From an uncultured Alteromonadaceae bacterium (GTDB lineage: Bacteria > Pseudomonadota > Gammaproteobacteria > Enterobacterales > Alteromonadaceae): DNA of 64,000 bases. This document shows, piece by piece, positions 1-9,398 of the stretch (the first letter of the stretch is position 1; the number at the start of each line of letters is the position of its first letter). A model generated the notes under the pieces. It did not search any database, had not been told where the DNA came from, and saw nothing but the letters and a program-made list of their open reading frames with translations. The stretch spans positions 80,637 to 144,636 of the forward strand of contig CANMXU010000010.1 in the NCBI GenBank assembly GCA_947501935.1, given 5' to 3'. Both the position numbers and the translations under genes were made by a program.

Positions 1-759
1 ACCTTTTGGGAAGTTAAAAGTTGGCCTTTACCAGCAGCAGCTGCCGGTGAAGCTGGCTTTCGTGTACGTTTCATCTCTAACGCTAGTGCCCTTAATGAAA
101 AGGCTTTTATCGATAATGTCACCATCACTGAAGGTAGTGGCGGCAGTAATAATCCGCCAGCATTTAGCGGCAACACCATAGTTGAAGTTAATGCTAGCGA
201 AAATGCAAACTATAGCGGTGTAACTTTAGCTGATGACGCTGCCGATCCGGAAAGCGATGCAATGAGCTTTTCAAAGTTGGCGGGTGGACCTGCGTGGTTA
301 ACTGTTGATACTGATGGTTCACTTTCTGGTACGCCAAGCACAAGTGATATTGGCCTTAACAGCTGGACTGTACAAGTAGATGCCACGGGTGGTAGCGATA
401 CCGCTACGTTGGAAATTACTGTAGACCCTGCAGGTTCAGTAACAGATATGTATGTTGAAGATATCGCGATGAGCTCAGCAAGTTATGGCGGAAATCGTTA
501 TAGCGGTATCGCCACTATCACTATTTTGGATGACGCAGGTGCTGCAGTTTCAGGAGCAGATGTTTCGGTAACTTGGAGCGGCGTTGTTTCGGGTACTAAA
601 ACCGGTACCACCAATAGCAACGGCGTAGTTGTGATCGAGAGTAATAAAAAGAAAAACGGCGGCACCTTTACCGTTACTTTAGACTCGGTAGCAGTTTCAG
701 GCTACAGCTATAACTCGGGTCTTAACGTTGAAACTAGTGATTCGATAACCGCACCTTAG
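1..759 (+). CDS. C-terminal part of a secreted multidomain protein (Ig-like modules), 5' end outside window
   Basis: The frame is open from the first base to the TAG at 757-759, so the gene begins outside the window. The visible 252 residues hold three parts. The first ~45 residues resemble the last part of the C-terminal module of the two GH16 enzymes at 28.7 and 33.3 kb (a RVRFISNAS..KAFIDNVTITE pattern versus IRFVTNSN..KGYLDDILVTGE). Next comes a putative-Ig (He_PIG) repeat at about residues 50-137 with the typical WLTVD.DGSLSGTP core. Last is an Ig-like domain with ADVSVTWSG and GTTNSNG motifs, a type common at the C-terminus of secreted proteases and glycosidases of marine Alteromonadales. 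The catalytic domain is not visible, so the activity is unknown. The next gene is convergent and is the GH81 glucanase. Confidence 0.75.
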   Translation, partial: TFWEVKSWPLPAAAAGEAGFRVRFISNASALNEKAFIDNVTITEGSGGSNNPPAFSGNTIVEVNASENANYSGVTLADDAADPESDAMSFSKLAGGPAWLTVDTDGSLSGTPSTSDIGLNSWTVQVDATGGSDTATLEITVDPAGSVTDMYVEDIAMSSASYGGNRYSGIATITILDDAGAAVSGADVSVTWSGVVSGTKTGTTNSNGVVVIESNKKKNGGTFTVTLDSVAVSGYSYNSGLNVETSDSITAP

Positions 760-800
760 TAGAAAATATCCACTTTAAGGAAGTTTAGCTTCCTAATAGC

Positions 801-833
801 AAACGCGGCACCTCATAAGTGCCGCGTTTTTAT
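801..833. terminator. Bidirectional rho-independent terminator between convergent genes
   Basis: An 11-bp perfect stem (AAACGCGGCAC at 801-811 with GTGCCGCGTTT at 819-829) has a 7-nt loop and is followed by T-rich sequence. It sits between the stop codon at 759 and the stop codon of the minus-strand GH81 gene at 841, so it can serve both. Confidence 0.85.
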
Positions 834-840
834 TTTCCTA

Positions 841-3800
841 TTAATTGCTAACCACGGTAAAGCCGAAAGGCGCGGCAGTCAGCACTTGGCCATCGCTGTA
901 GGTTACTGTAAGTGCTTGGCCAGTAAAGTTATAAACTACATAGCTAATCACGCCATTGTTATCAAACGCCAAAGCAGCAGGGTAGTCGGCGGTTAATGCG
1001 CCAGTGCCGGTTTTTAAGTGTCCTAAGTTACTGAAGGTGTGCAACCAGTGATAAGTATGAGCTTTGGTTTCACCAGCCTCTGGGGTGTAACTGCTCATCG
1101 AATTGTAGTCAGCTATGGCTGCATCGGCATTGGTCATTGCCCAAAGGTTCCACCAAATATCACGCCATTGGTCAGCGATTAACCCTGAGGGTTTTCCGTT
1201 TGACGACTCGGTTAAACCTAGCGTTACATAATCTTCCATATAATCAGCATGTAGGCCAACATGTAAAGTAAGCGGATTTATCGGCAAGCCTTGAATACCT
1301 AAAATATGGGCATAAGCGGCGCTAAACCAGGTTGAGAAAACTGCGCCATCTCCCCAAATAATTGAGGTGGTTATTTTGTCGTAACCACTAGGGAAGTTAT
1401 CTTCAGTTTCGCCAACATTGTTGTAGCTGTCGATATTATTCCAATACTCCCAATAAGCAGCGGTTGTTGAAGCGTGTAAATACATGCCGCGTTCTACTAA
1501 ATCATTTTTGCCAGTGATCAAACCATACAAAACAATCGCACCGTAAGAGTTCGCAGCTTCCGATGTAGACTCGTTATTATTACCACGAGCAAAGTTAACT
1601 TTACCTGATGCCCATGAAAAGCCGTTCGCAGGATCAAAGTTACGCAGGTAAGGGAACATGGCATCGTCTTTTCCGCCGGCGTAATCGCGGATCAATAATT
1701 CGATCATCGGCCCATATTGCTCTGCACTACACCAAGCGGCGTCAACACGACAAATTTCAGCGGCTGCGCGTACTAAATAACCATAATGAAAGTGATGATC
1801 GTTTAACTGCTGGTGACTCATAAACGACTCTTCAAGCGCTAGTAATGTGCTCCATTGTTGGTCGTAAACAAAATATTTATTCTCATCAAGTTCGCCATCG
1901 GTTTCTGCAGTGAACCAGTCAGCTAGTTCTGCTTTAAGCCAATTGCGTAATGTTGTTGCTTCAGTTGTCATTCCTGTTTCATCGGCAATGGCAATTAACT
2001 CAGCCACTTTGCTGTAATTCTTACCTGACCAATAGGCGTCGGTTTGGGTATTCCAACTGGCTTCGCCTTGGGCGATAAATTCAGTTACTAAATTAGCAAG
2101 AGTAGCTTGGTCAAAAGTGCCATCGATGGAAGGAAGGGAAGGCAGTACACCAACAAAAGGAAGTTGATAACTAAACTGCGCCGTTTGACTAAATTTAATG
2201 GTGCCGCGCGCACTTCGTACTTGGTAGGCGGTAGTTGCTTGTGCGGAATTTTTCCAGTGCAACGGATGCATACCAGCGATGGTTTCAACCGCTGCGCCTT
2301 GTGCATTTAAATAGTTATGAACAACAGTTACGGTATTGGTGCTTTGCTCAACGGTATAATCAATATTTACTTGAGCTACCACATCACGGGCTTTTGCTGC
2401 AAAGAAACTGCTTAAGGCATCGGCTGGCACGCCGCTGGTTTGCGGTAAATAAGTTACTGTTAATTCATTTGCGTTATTGCTAACAGTAATTTCATTACTG
2501 GTGCTATTGGTGAATGTGGTACTGCCTTCTCCGGTGATCAGGAAGTTATTATGATTGCCGGCAACACTGGTCCATACGCCTAAGCTATTGCCTTGATTGT
2601 AGAAAGTACCTTTTTCACCGCCGTCATCGCGTAAGGTTTTCACCACTAAATCACCATCATATGCTTTAAAATATACATAAGGTGAACCATGCACAAAGGT
2701 CGCTTCCATCACGGCTTCACCACCGCTTTGCCATTCAACGGTAACTGAGCCATCGCTGTGATCTTTCAAATAAGCTTCTAAGTTAGCATGTGCGCTATTG
2801 CCTATGGCGATACCGTCAAAAACTTCACTAAATGGGTCTGGAATAGGATATAAAAAGCCATCGCCAGTGGTTGTTAAACCTGCGGGGATACCCATAATAC
2901 GTACACCTTTTTCAGAGATACGTGCGGTCATAGGATCCGGCGTAATATACGCGGCGTTATTCGGGTCGCCAATAGTCATTTCACCCATAAATGGCACCGA
3001 ACCCCACCACTTATGGGTAGGTGTTGGTTTATCAAGAGCTGGGCCGGTTAACTGCGGAACTAATTTTGTTGGCGTACCGGTTGGAATGCCAGTATCGGTA
3101 TCACAGGCGGCAATAGCGGGTTCAACAATACCGGCGTTATAAATCCAGTTGCCGTAGTCAAAAACACAGCGGTAACTGTCGGGGTTAATGATATTAGAAA
3201 TACTACCGGCGCCATAAGCTGTGGCGGTATATTCATCTGGCGTACTACCACCATCATTAATGCCGGTAAATCGAATATTGTCGAGCTGAAACACAGTGCT
3301 AGTGGCATCAGTTGCCCAAATAACAATACCAGTATTAACGCTGGCAAGGTTAAGCCCGCCTGCAACTAAACTTGCTAGTGATACTTCAACTGTTTCCCAG
3401 CCAGTACTTCCTTTGCTGCCAAGCGCTTGTTCGCCTGAAGAGCAAGGAAAAATACAGTCGACTTTCATGGTGATTTTACTGTCGCCACTGACCACGTTAA
3501 TATCAAAAACAAGTTTGCCATCGGTATTGTCTGCAAGGTTAATAATGCCATTTATGCCAATATATAAACCTGCTGCATCGCCAGTTGCGGTATGAGTTAC
3601 TTCAAGCACATCGCCACGTTCAGCGTTATTGACAATGTCCCAACCAATACTTGGGCAGCCTGCACCGCCGTCGTTATTACATTCTGACCAACCAATGGCA
3701 GAATCAAATGCGTTAATGCTTTTATCCCATGTTGTGCCAACAGCCCCATTTTTAAAAACGACTAAGTCAGTTTCAGCTGTCAATTCGCCAACAATAATTG

Positions 3801-4581
3801 TTCGAGTAGCTGTTGCGCTATTGCCGGCACTATCTGTTGCTGTGTAAGTGAGTGTATATGTGCCTGCGGTATTTTCGACGTTACCAGTTGTGCTCACTGT
3901 AACTTCTCCGTCAACAGCATCATTTGCGCTTGCACCGGTATCGGTATAATCAGTGCCTATTGCTAGTGTAATATTACTTTCGCCAGTAACAGTAATTATG
4001 GGAGCAATGGTATCGGCAACAGTCACAGTTCTGGTGGCGTTACTTGTGTTTCCAGCCGCATCAGTTGCGGTATAGGTAAGCGTATAACTGCCCGCTGTAT
4101 TTCCAACAGAGCCTGTTGTACTAACGGTAATTTCGCCGTCAGCGCTATCAATTGCACTAGCACCGGCATCGGTATAAGTGCTTGGTAATTCATGGTTGGT
4201 ATTGATGCTGCCAAGTAGGGTGATTTCCGGAGCTATAGTATCTGTAACCGTCACCGTTCTGTTAGCAGTGGCAGTATTTCCTGCGCTGTCGGTTGCAGTA
4301 TAGGTGAGGGTATAGTCACCGGCAGCAGTGCCGACGGCTCCAGAGGTGCTGAGCGAAACTGAACCGTCAATATCATCTATCGCTGTGGCTCCCTCGTCAG
4401 CGTATGTTGTGCCTTGTTCATGAGTAAGGTTTGATGCGCCAACGAGTGTGATAACAGGTGCGCTGGTATCTGTTACTGCTGTGTTATTATCATCTTCTGT
4501 GTTAGTAGAGCCTCCGCCGCCACAGGCCTGTAATGTAAATAGCGCCAAAAGCGCTATTTTAAATCGTGAATTAAACCGCAT
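841..4581 (-). CDS. GH81 endo-beta-1,3-glucanase, surface lipoprotein with three Ig-like repeats
   Basis: The 1246-aa product begins with a lipoprotein signal (LQAC, Cys at residue 20) followed by a Gly/Ser/Asn-rich linker. Three DUF5011/Ig-like repeats of about 76 residues each follow (roughly 41-268; each ends in YTLTYTATD.AGN). A beta-sandwich carbohydrate-binding-like domain comes next (about 275-445). The rest is a GH81 catalytic region, recognised by HKWWGS, by DHHFHYGY around the catalytic Asp, and by NNNESTSEAANSY with the conserved Glu pair. GH81 enzymes hydrolyse internal beta-1,3-glucan bonds such as those in laminarin. The lipobox suggests attachment to the outer membrane or export to the surface. 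The start ATG at 4581 gives a clean signal peptide. The gene is transcribed alone. The GH16 pair at 28.7-35.4 kb probably acts on the same polymer. Confidence 0.9.
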   Translation of the reverse strand: MRFNSRFKIALLALFTLQACGGGGSTNTEDDNNTAVTDTSAPVITLVGASNLTHEQGTTYADEGATAIDDIDGSVSLSTSGAVGTAAGDYTLTYTATDSAGNTATANRTVTVTDTIAPEITLLGSINTNHELPSTYTDAGASAIDSADGEITVSTTGSVGNTAGSYTLTYTATDAAGNTSNATRTVTVADTIAPIITVTGESNITLAIGTDYTDTGASANDAVDGEVTVSTTGNVENTAGTYTLTYTATDSAGNSATATRTIIVGELTAETDLVVFKNGAVGTTWDKSINAFDSAIGWSECNNDGGAGCPSIGWDIVNNAERGDVLEVTHTATGDAAGLYIGINGIINLADNTDGKLVFDINVVSGDSKITMKVDCIFPCSSGEQALGSKGSTGWETVEVSLASLVAGGLNLASVNTGIVIWATDATSTVFQLDNIRFTGINDGGSTPDEYTATAYGAGSISNIINPDSYRCVFDYGNWIYNAGIVEPAIAACDTDTGIPTGTPTKLVPQLTGPALDKPTPTHKWWGSVPFMGEMTIGDPNNAAYITPDPMTARISEKGVRIMGIPAGLTTTGDGFLYPIPDPFSEVFDGIAIGNSAHANLEAYLKDHSDGSVTVEWQSGGEAVMEATFVHGSPYVYFKAYDGDLVVKTLRDDGGEKGTFYNQGNSLGVWTSVAGNHNNFLITGEGSTTFTNSTSNEITVSNNANELTVTYLPQTSGVPADALSSFFAAKARDVVAQVNIDYTVEQSTNTVTVVHNYLNAQGAAVETIAGMHPLHWKNSAQATTAYQVRSARGTIKFSQTAQFSYQLPFVGVLPSLPSIDGTFDQATLANLVTEFIAQGEASWNTQTDAYWSGKNYSKVAELIAIADETGMTTEATTLRNWLKAELADWFTAETDGELDENKYFVYDQQWSTLLALEESFMSHQQLNDHHFHYGYLVRAAAEICRVDAAWCSAEQYGPMIELLIRDYAGGKDDAMFPYLRNFDPANGFSWASGKVNFARGNNNESTSEAANSYGAIVLYGLITGKNDLVERGMYLHASTTAAYWEYWNNIDSYNNVGETEDNFPSGYDKITTSIIWGDGAVFSTWFSAAYAHILGIQGLPINPLTLHVGLHADYMEDYVTLGLTESSNGKPSGLIADQWRDIWWNLWAMTNADAAIADYNSMSSYTPEAGETKAHTYHWLHTFSNLGHLKTGTGALTADYPAALAFDNNGVISYVVYNFTGQALTVTYSDGQVLTAAPFGFTVVSN

Positions 4582-4856
4582 GCTATTATTCCTTATTATT
4601 ATTTGTGTTACTTTGGCTTTGTATAAATATCGAACTAGTTAAAAGCTAAATGACAGTTGGATGCAACGAGAAAGAGGCAAGGCGGACTTTTGCTGGGTCA
4701 ACAAGGAAAGTTAAGCAATACGTATAGGAAATATATCAGTGTATATATTAATTTGCTCACAGAAATAGTTATTTTTGTAGGTAATAATTTTCGAAAAATT
4801 AATACGGTAAAGTATTATTGTTAACTTTTACATGAGAGATAAAACACGAGGTTAAA

Positions 4857-5390
4857 ATGGCCAATATTGTTTATATAGCAACAAGTTTAGACGGTTACAT
4901 TGCCGATAAGAATAACAAGGTTGATTGGTTACACGCTATCCCTAATCCTGAAAATTCAGATATGGGTTTTCATGAACTCATGAACAGAGTTGATGCTTTG
5001 GTGATGGGCAGAAATACCTTAGATTTAATACTGAATTTTGACTGTGATTGGCCTTATAGCAAACCAGTGTTTGTATTAAGTAATACCATGACCTGCGTAC
5101 CTAAAAGCTTAGAAGGTAAAGTGTTTTTAGTAAAAGGTGAATTAACAGATATTGTTGAAAATCTAAATGCGCAAGGCTTTAATAACCTTTACATTGATGG
5201 CGGCATCACCATTCAAAACTTTCTTAAAGAAGACCTTATTGATGAAATGATCATCACTACAATTCCAACCTTACTTGGCGGCGGTATTCCTTTATTTGGT
5301 GAGCTTAGCGCACCGCTAAATTTTACCTGCGTTAAGTCAGAGCAGTTGATTAGCGCACTTTGTCAAAGTCACTTTATTCGAAAACGTTAA
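4857..5390 (+). CDS. Dihydrofolate reductase / RibD C-terminal family protein
   Basis: The 177-aa protein begins IVYIATSLDGYIAD and has VDALVMGRNT and the LYIDGGITIQNFL segment. Together these mark the RibD C-terminal fold (YyaP/YwjB type), a single-domain NADPH-binding reductase fold. The length matches the family. These proteins resemble dihydrofolate reductase and the riboflavin reductase RibD, but their substrates are mostly unknown. An AGG-containing stretch precedes the ATG. The gene stands alone between the GH81 gene (divergent) and the permease gene (convergent). The family assignment is sound. A role in folate or flavin synthesis is not established. Confidence 0.8.
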   Translation: MANIVYIATSLDGYIADKNNKVDWLHAIPNPENSDMGFHELMNRVDALVMGRNTLDLILNFDCDWPYSKPVFVLSNTMTCVPKSLEGKVFLVKGELTDIVENLNAQGFNNLYIDGGITIQNFLKEDLIDEMIITTIPTLLGGGIPLFGELSAPLNFTCVKSEQLISALCQSHFIRKR

Positions 5391-5401
5391 TATACTTGCT
5401 G

Positions 5402-5433
5402 AACAAGGATTGCATGATTTATTAATCCTGTTT
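5402..5433. terminator. Possible terminator hairpin between convergent genes
   Basis: AACAAGGATT at 5402-5411 pairs with AATCCTGTTT at 5424-5433, with one unpaired base. The T-run is short. The position between convergent stop codons at 5390 and 5462 fits a terminator, but the structure is weak. Confidence 0.4.
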
Positions 5434-5461
5434 GAGCTTAACTCGTATTCCGCCAATTTTA

Positions 5462-7291
5462 TTAAAGATACATCCAGTTTAAGGTCGCAGAAAGCGTTAC
5501 CCACATCAGAATAATGAGTGGAATGCCAATGCGCATAAAGTCAGAAAACTGGTAGCCACCTGCGTTCATCACTAACAAGTTGGTTTTATAAGCCATGGGC
5601 GTGGCATAACTTAAATTTGCGCCAAATAACACCGCGAGAATAAACGGCTCGGCTGGCAAATTAAGTTGGCTGGCCACTGAAATAGCGATGGGCGTACCAA
5701 TAACCGCAGCGGCATTGTTAGAGACAATATTAGTGAGTATCGCCAGCAATAACATTAACGCCGCTAATACCCCGCCCGGTGGTAAACTATAAGAGCTGGC
5801 GACAAATACTTCGGCAATATATTCTGCGCCGCCGGTTTTCATTAGTGCTGAGCCAAGAGCTAAAGAGGCTGCGACAATTAAAATAACTTGGGTACTAAGC
5901 GCTGATGACACTTCCTCCCATTGTAAGCATTTGGTTAGCAGTAAAACTAATACTCCACATATTGAACTAATTTCAATGGGTAAAATACCAAAAGCTGAGC
6001 TTAAAACCACGGTGAGTAATGTGGCTAAGGCGATAGGTGCTTTTTTGGTTTGTGGCAATGCTTCGGCGCCATCAATAATTAATAAGCCTGGTTTTGGTTT
6101 TAATAATGCTAATTGCTCAGGTTCAGCTTGTACTAATAAAATATCACCAATTCTTAGCGGGATATTTCCAATACTATTTTTTCCTATTTCCATCGCTTTA
6201 CCTGCACGATGAAGGGCGATAACCGATATAGCGTGTTTTTTGATGAAATTAGCTTGTTGTAAGGTTCTACCTTCCACACCAGAGCCTGCAATAATAACAA
6301 TTTCAGCCAGCGTTTGTTTATCGGCTTTTAGTGGGTGGTCGTCATCAACTTTATGTAATCCTGAAAATAAAGTTGTACCAAGTACCATTTCATATTCTTT
6401 TAATCTGTCAGGGTAGTCATGCACTTTTAAACGATCGCCATTTATTAAGGTGGCATCGGGTAATAACATTACGGTGCGTTTGTCAGGGCTGCGCTGTACA
6501 CCTTCAATTTTTAGCTGTCCGTCAGTTAAAGCAATAACCTCGGCGATAGTTTTGCCATTGGCGATACTTTCTTCATTAACCGTTAAGTAGGCACTAAAAA
6601 GCCGAGGTGAAGTATCGGGTAATGACGCTGCTCTTTTTGGTAAAATTTTAGGTGCAATAAGCCATAAATAGACAATGGCAACCGCGCAGGCGATTAGTGC
6701 AATCGGGGCGAAATCAAATAACCCAAATTCAACCGCGTTCATATTACTGGCAATACTCACCACTAATAAATTAGTTGAAGTGCCTATGGTGGTAGTCATA
6801 CCGCCTACTAAAGTCGCTAGGCCCATGGGAAGTAATATAGGTGATGAGTCGGTATTGTTGCGCAGCGATACACTTATTAATATTGGCAGTAATAGCACCA
6901 CAATAGGGGTGTTATTAACAAAAGCGCTGAGTGTGCCGGCAAGAATTAAGGTTAATAATAATGATAACGATGGGCTTATTTTCCAAAGCTTGGCTAAATA
7001 GCGACCAATGGGCTCTAACGCGCCGGTTCGCACTATGCCATGACCAATGATCATTAATGAACATACGGTGATTAAAGCTTCATGGCCAAAGCCAAAAAAG
7101 AGTGAGCTGGGCTCTAAATGTTCGCCGTTTTGTGAGAAAGGAAAGAAGGCAAACAATAAACATAGTATCGCCATAACTGCTAGAGAAGAGGTTTCCAGTG
7201 GCGTATCTTCACGGCGAAATAAATATAAAGCGAATACGGTAATTACTAGTACGGCAAGGGCATGGTAATTAGGCAGGTCAGGAATGTTCAA
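5462..7291 (-). CDS. SLC13-type anion permease with two internal RCK_C (TrkA-C) domains
   Basis: The 609-aa membrane protein has two blocks of hydrophobic helices (about residues 10-215 and 415-609) around a soluble middle region. The middle region carries two RCK_C/TrkA-C-like domains (IANGKTIAEVIAL..., then EIVIIAGSGVEGRTLQQANF...). The helix-hairpin motifs FVNNTPIVVLLLPI and TNIVSNNAAAVIGTPIA are the SNT-type signatures of the SLC13/DASS and CitMHS superfamily, which carries sulfate, dicarboxylates or similar anions coupled to Na+ or H+. The substrate cannot be told from sequence alone. The RCK_C pair is common in bacterial sulfate/thiosulfate-like members. The gene is monocistronic. Confidence 0.85.
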   Translation of the reverse strand: MNIPDLPNYHALAVLVITVFALYLFRREDTPLETSSLAVMAILCLLFAFFPFSQNGEHLEPSSLFFGFGHEALITVCSLMIIGHGIVRTGALEPIGRYLAKLWKISPSLSLLLTLILAGTLSAFVNNTPIVVLLLPILISVSLRNNTDSSPILLPMGLATLVGGMTTTIGTSTNLLVVSIASNMNAVEFGLFDFAPIALIACAVAIVYLWLIAPKILPKRAASLPDTSPRLFSAYLTVNEESIANGKTIAEVIALTDGQLKIEGVQRSPDKRTVMLLPDATLINGDRLKVHDYPDRLKEYEMVLGTTLFSGLHKVDDDHPLKADKQTLAEIVIIAGSGVEGRTLQQANFIKKHAISVIALHRAGKAMEIGKNSIGNIPLRIGDILLVQAEPEQLALLKPKPGLLIIDGAEALPQTKKAPIALATLLTVVLSSAFGILPIEISSICGVLVLLLTKCLQWEEVSSALSTQVILIVAASLALGSALMKTGGAEYIAEVFVASSYSLPPGGVLAALMLLLAILTNIVSNNAAAVIGTPIAISVASQLNLPAEPFILAVLFGANLSYATPMAYKTNLLVMNAGGYQFSDFMRIGIPLIILMWVTLSATLNWMYL

Positions 7292-7781
7292 CTAAATTCA
7301 CCTTTAAATAAGTTGTTTTGCAAGCTTTTGTAAAACTGGAAATTTCTGGATTATTACCCATTAACGTCATAAGTATATACCAAGGTAATTAAGACGCTTA
7401 ATAAAATGTAAATGTGAACTTTTCTTCAGTTTTGAAGTTAATATTTTTACGCTTATATAATTTATTAAAGAGGTGTCCTTAAGGGGAGTTATAAATGGAC
7501 AGCCAGCTTCAAATTTTAATAATGATATCCCTGCGTGGGCTTATTTTTGCTAAGTAGTGTTAGACCTGTGGTTTGTACTTTTAGCTTAGATGATTAAAAG
7601 TGATTAATAATATTATTTATCACTTAATCTTAAATAATAATTGTCTTTTATAAATAAAGTTGATTTAATAAGGTGGTATTTACAAACGGACGTTGTATGC
7701 GGTTTTAACTGTAAGTGTATCGTTTTGGTATAGCTTGAGCTTATTTAGTAGTTAATTAACCATTAATAAAGGATATTTAAA
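7292..7781. other. 490-bp intergenic region upstream of two divergent genes
   Basis: This AT-rich region lies between the permease gene (minus) and the PAN lipoprotein gene (plus). No gene of normal size is seen. A 20-codon frame at 7494-7556 (starting MDSQLQ, ending IFAK) follows a purine-rich AAGGGGAG stretch and could be a leader peptide, but its coding nature is unsupported. The rest is presumably promoter DNA for both flanking genes. Confidence 0.4.
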
Positions 7782-8126
7782 ATGAATAAAATCATACTTT
7801 CAACCATGCTTTTTGCCGCGGTAACCCTTTCAGCATGTTTGTCTACAGCGCCAAATGTAGATAATGCAGCAAGTAATAAAACCCTACAAAATACCGAATA
7901 TACCTTTGAAGCTGCTAATTATTGGGGCAAAGAAATTGAAGTGGTTGATAATATTACCGACGAACAAGAATGCGCTCGTCTTTGCTTAGCAAATAGCTCT
8001 TGTAAAATAGCAACTTATAGTGATGAAACGGCTGGTGGTCGTTGGTCTAATACTTGTACATTAAGGCATGGCAAAGGCCCTAGGCATACTGAGCAAGTAG
8101 GCATTTATTCTTGGATAAAGCCATAA
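7782..8126 (+). CDS. Small lipoprotein with a PAN/Apple-like domain
   Basis: The 114-aa product has a lipoprotein signal (LSAC, Cys at residue 19). It then has a single PAN/Apple-type module with four cysteines, in EQECARLCLANSSCKIATYS and the later NTCTLRHGKG. PAN modules bind proteins or carbohydrates in extracytoplasmic settings; nothing here gives the ligand. An AAAGGA ribosome-binding site lies just upstream of the ATG. The gene is alone and is followed by a hairpin. The membrane location is a firm prediction, the role is unknown. Confidence 0.7.
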   Translation: MNKIILSTMLFAAVTLSACLSTAPNVDNAASNKTLQNTEYTFEAANYWGKEIEVVDNITDEQECARLCLANSSCKIATYSDETAGGRWSNTCTLRHGKGPRHTEQVGIYSWIKP

Positions 8127-8151
8127 CCTCACTTATTTAGAAATACATATA

Positions 8152-8174
8152 TAGGGAGAAAGTATATCTCCCTA
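8152..8174 (+). terminator. Hairpin after the PAN lipoprotein gene
   Basis: TAGGGAGA (8152-8159) pairs perfectly with TCTCCCTA (8167-8174) around a 7-nt loop. The T-run after it is interrupted (TTATTT). Three copies of the octamer ACAGATTT follow at 8181-8204, a short tandem repeat. Confidence 0.55.
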
Positions 8175-8406
8175 TTATTTACAGATTTACAGATTTACAG
8201 ATTTATTTTATCACTTTGCTTAACTTACCCCCGATCCCCTTCGTGCGGAGTAGCAATAGTTAAGTCGAGTGACTTTTTTATTTATGGTTGAACATTATGT
8301 GCCATATATATTGATAATAGCCAGTTCAAGGTAAATCGAGCTAAGCTAAATTATCTTAATTGAAATACCCCTCTTTTATCGCCACTCCACTTTAGTTTGT
8401 TTTTTA

Positions 8407-8742
8407 TCAAGTATTCAAAGTTGGAATTCTTAAGGTTTCCCTTTTCAGTAGGCTCTTTGCCACTTCAGGACTTACTTGATAAAACTCATTAACGTATTCT
8501 TGTGCGTTTAAATACTCCCTTATTTGTTTTTTTACCTTACATGGATTTGCACATTGTAAGGAAAAAGCCACAGTGTACTCTCCGGGAGACTGTGATGAGA
8601 GTATCTCGGCATGCTTTATTGGATCTTCTGGGCTGCAGCCAATTCGAATGACATCTGAAAAAAATGAATGGGTCATCACATACACATGCCCTGAAGCTAC
8701 CTCAGCAGTTTTCTTTTGTTGCTCTAAACTTTCCATGGTCAC
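8407..8742 (-). CDS. Small T5orf172/MUG113 (GIY-YIG superfamily) protein
   Basis: The 111-aa protein contains GHVYVMTHSF.SDVIRIGCSPEDPIKHAEILSSQSP. This matches the pattern of the T5orf172/MUG113 branch of GIY-YIG nucleases (a VYVM beta strand, a .IRIG. strand, then an Arg/Lys-containing helix and SS..PG). The product is close to the minimal domain size, with only ~20 extra residues at the N-terminus. The substrate is unknown; this branch occurs in phages and as standalone bacterial genes. A GTG start at 8742 lies at good spacing from AAGGA; an internal ATG six bases later is the alternative. The flavin reductase gene lies 26 bp upstream on the same strand, so the two may be co-transcribed. 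Confidence 0.6.
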   Translation of the reverse strand: MTMESLEQQKKTAEVASGHVYVMTHSFFSDVIRIGCSPEDPIKHAEILSSQSPGEYTVAFSLQCANPCKVKKQIREYLNAQEYVNEFYQVSPEVAKSLLKRETLRIPTLNT

Positions 8743-8768
8743 TTTACTTTTCCTTAATAACTCACTAA

Positions 8769-9398
8769 CTATTTAGGTCGTTGCACCTTAAAAGGTGGAG
8801 TGGTGCCAGTATATTCGTTAGCACCTAAACGCGCTAACGGTTTTACGTTGTCGGCATAGACTTTAATTCTGTCTTTATCATCAAGGCTCATAACCTTCGG
8901 GTTAATATAGACTTGTTCAATTTTAACAAAAAGTAAAGTTTGCTCTGCTTCACCCAATACCTTGGTATCAAATAATTCACAGCCAAATGCGATATCGCAT
9001 TGTGCTAATCTAGGTAACGGGAAAGCGTCGAAGTCTGTGGTATTAAGTACAGCATCAGTAGTGGAAAAAATATCGAGCTCTGATTCACCATGAGGTAAAG
9101 ACGCTGCCGTTTGTGTAACTAAGTCGGCTTGCTGCTCAGAGGCAATATGAATGACGATTTTTTTATGAGCTAAGGTATTTACTAAAGTGTCTTTAGGTTC
9201 ACCATTAGGCTTTTTACCTATTGAAATCATTAATAATGCTGGCTCACTTGAAACGGCGGTAAAATAAGAAAAAGGGGCGACATTGATAGTGCCATTATCT
9301 GATTCGGTGAGCGCCCAAGCGATGGGTCTTGGAATAATCGTTTGGGTCATTAAGTGATAACGTTGGCTGGCAGAATAATTGTCTAAATTGATGATCAT
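8769..9398 (-). CDS. Flavin reductase-like FMN-binding split-barrel protein
   Basis: The 209-aa protein has the signature of the flavin reductase-like / DIM6-NTAB family: TIIPRPIAWALTE near the N-terminus, then NVAPFSYFTAVSSEPALLMISIG, then KDTLVNTLAHKKIVIHI. Members bind FMN and transfer electrons from NAD(P)H to flavin or to unknown acceptors. Length and domain order are normal. It is probably cytoplasmic, since no signal peptide is seen. It probably forms a two-gene unit with the small GIY-YIG gene downstream. The exact substrate is not predictable. Confidence 0.8.
   Translation of the reverse strand: MIINLDNYSASQRYHLMTQTIIPRPIAWALTESDNGTINVAPFSYFTAVSSEPALLMISIGKKPNGEPKDTLVNTLAHKKIVIHIASEQQADLVTQTAASLPHGESELDIFSTTDAVLNTTDFDAFPLPRLAQCDIAFGCELFDTKVLGEAEQTLLFVKIEQVYINPKVMSLDDKDRIKVYADNVKPLARLGANEYTGTTPPFKVQRPK

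Noticed and set aside
2088..3365. Several open frames opposite or inside the GH81 gene
   Set aside because: They are out-of-frame shadows of a gene with clear domains; none has a start signal or a family match.
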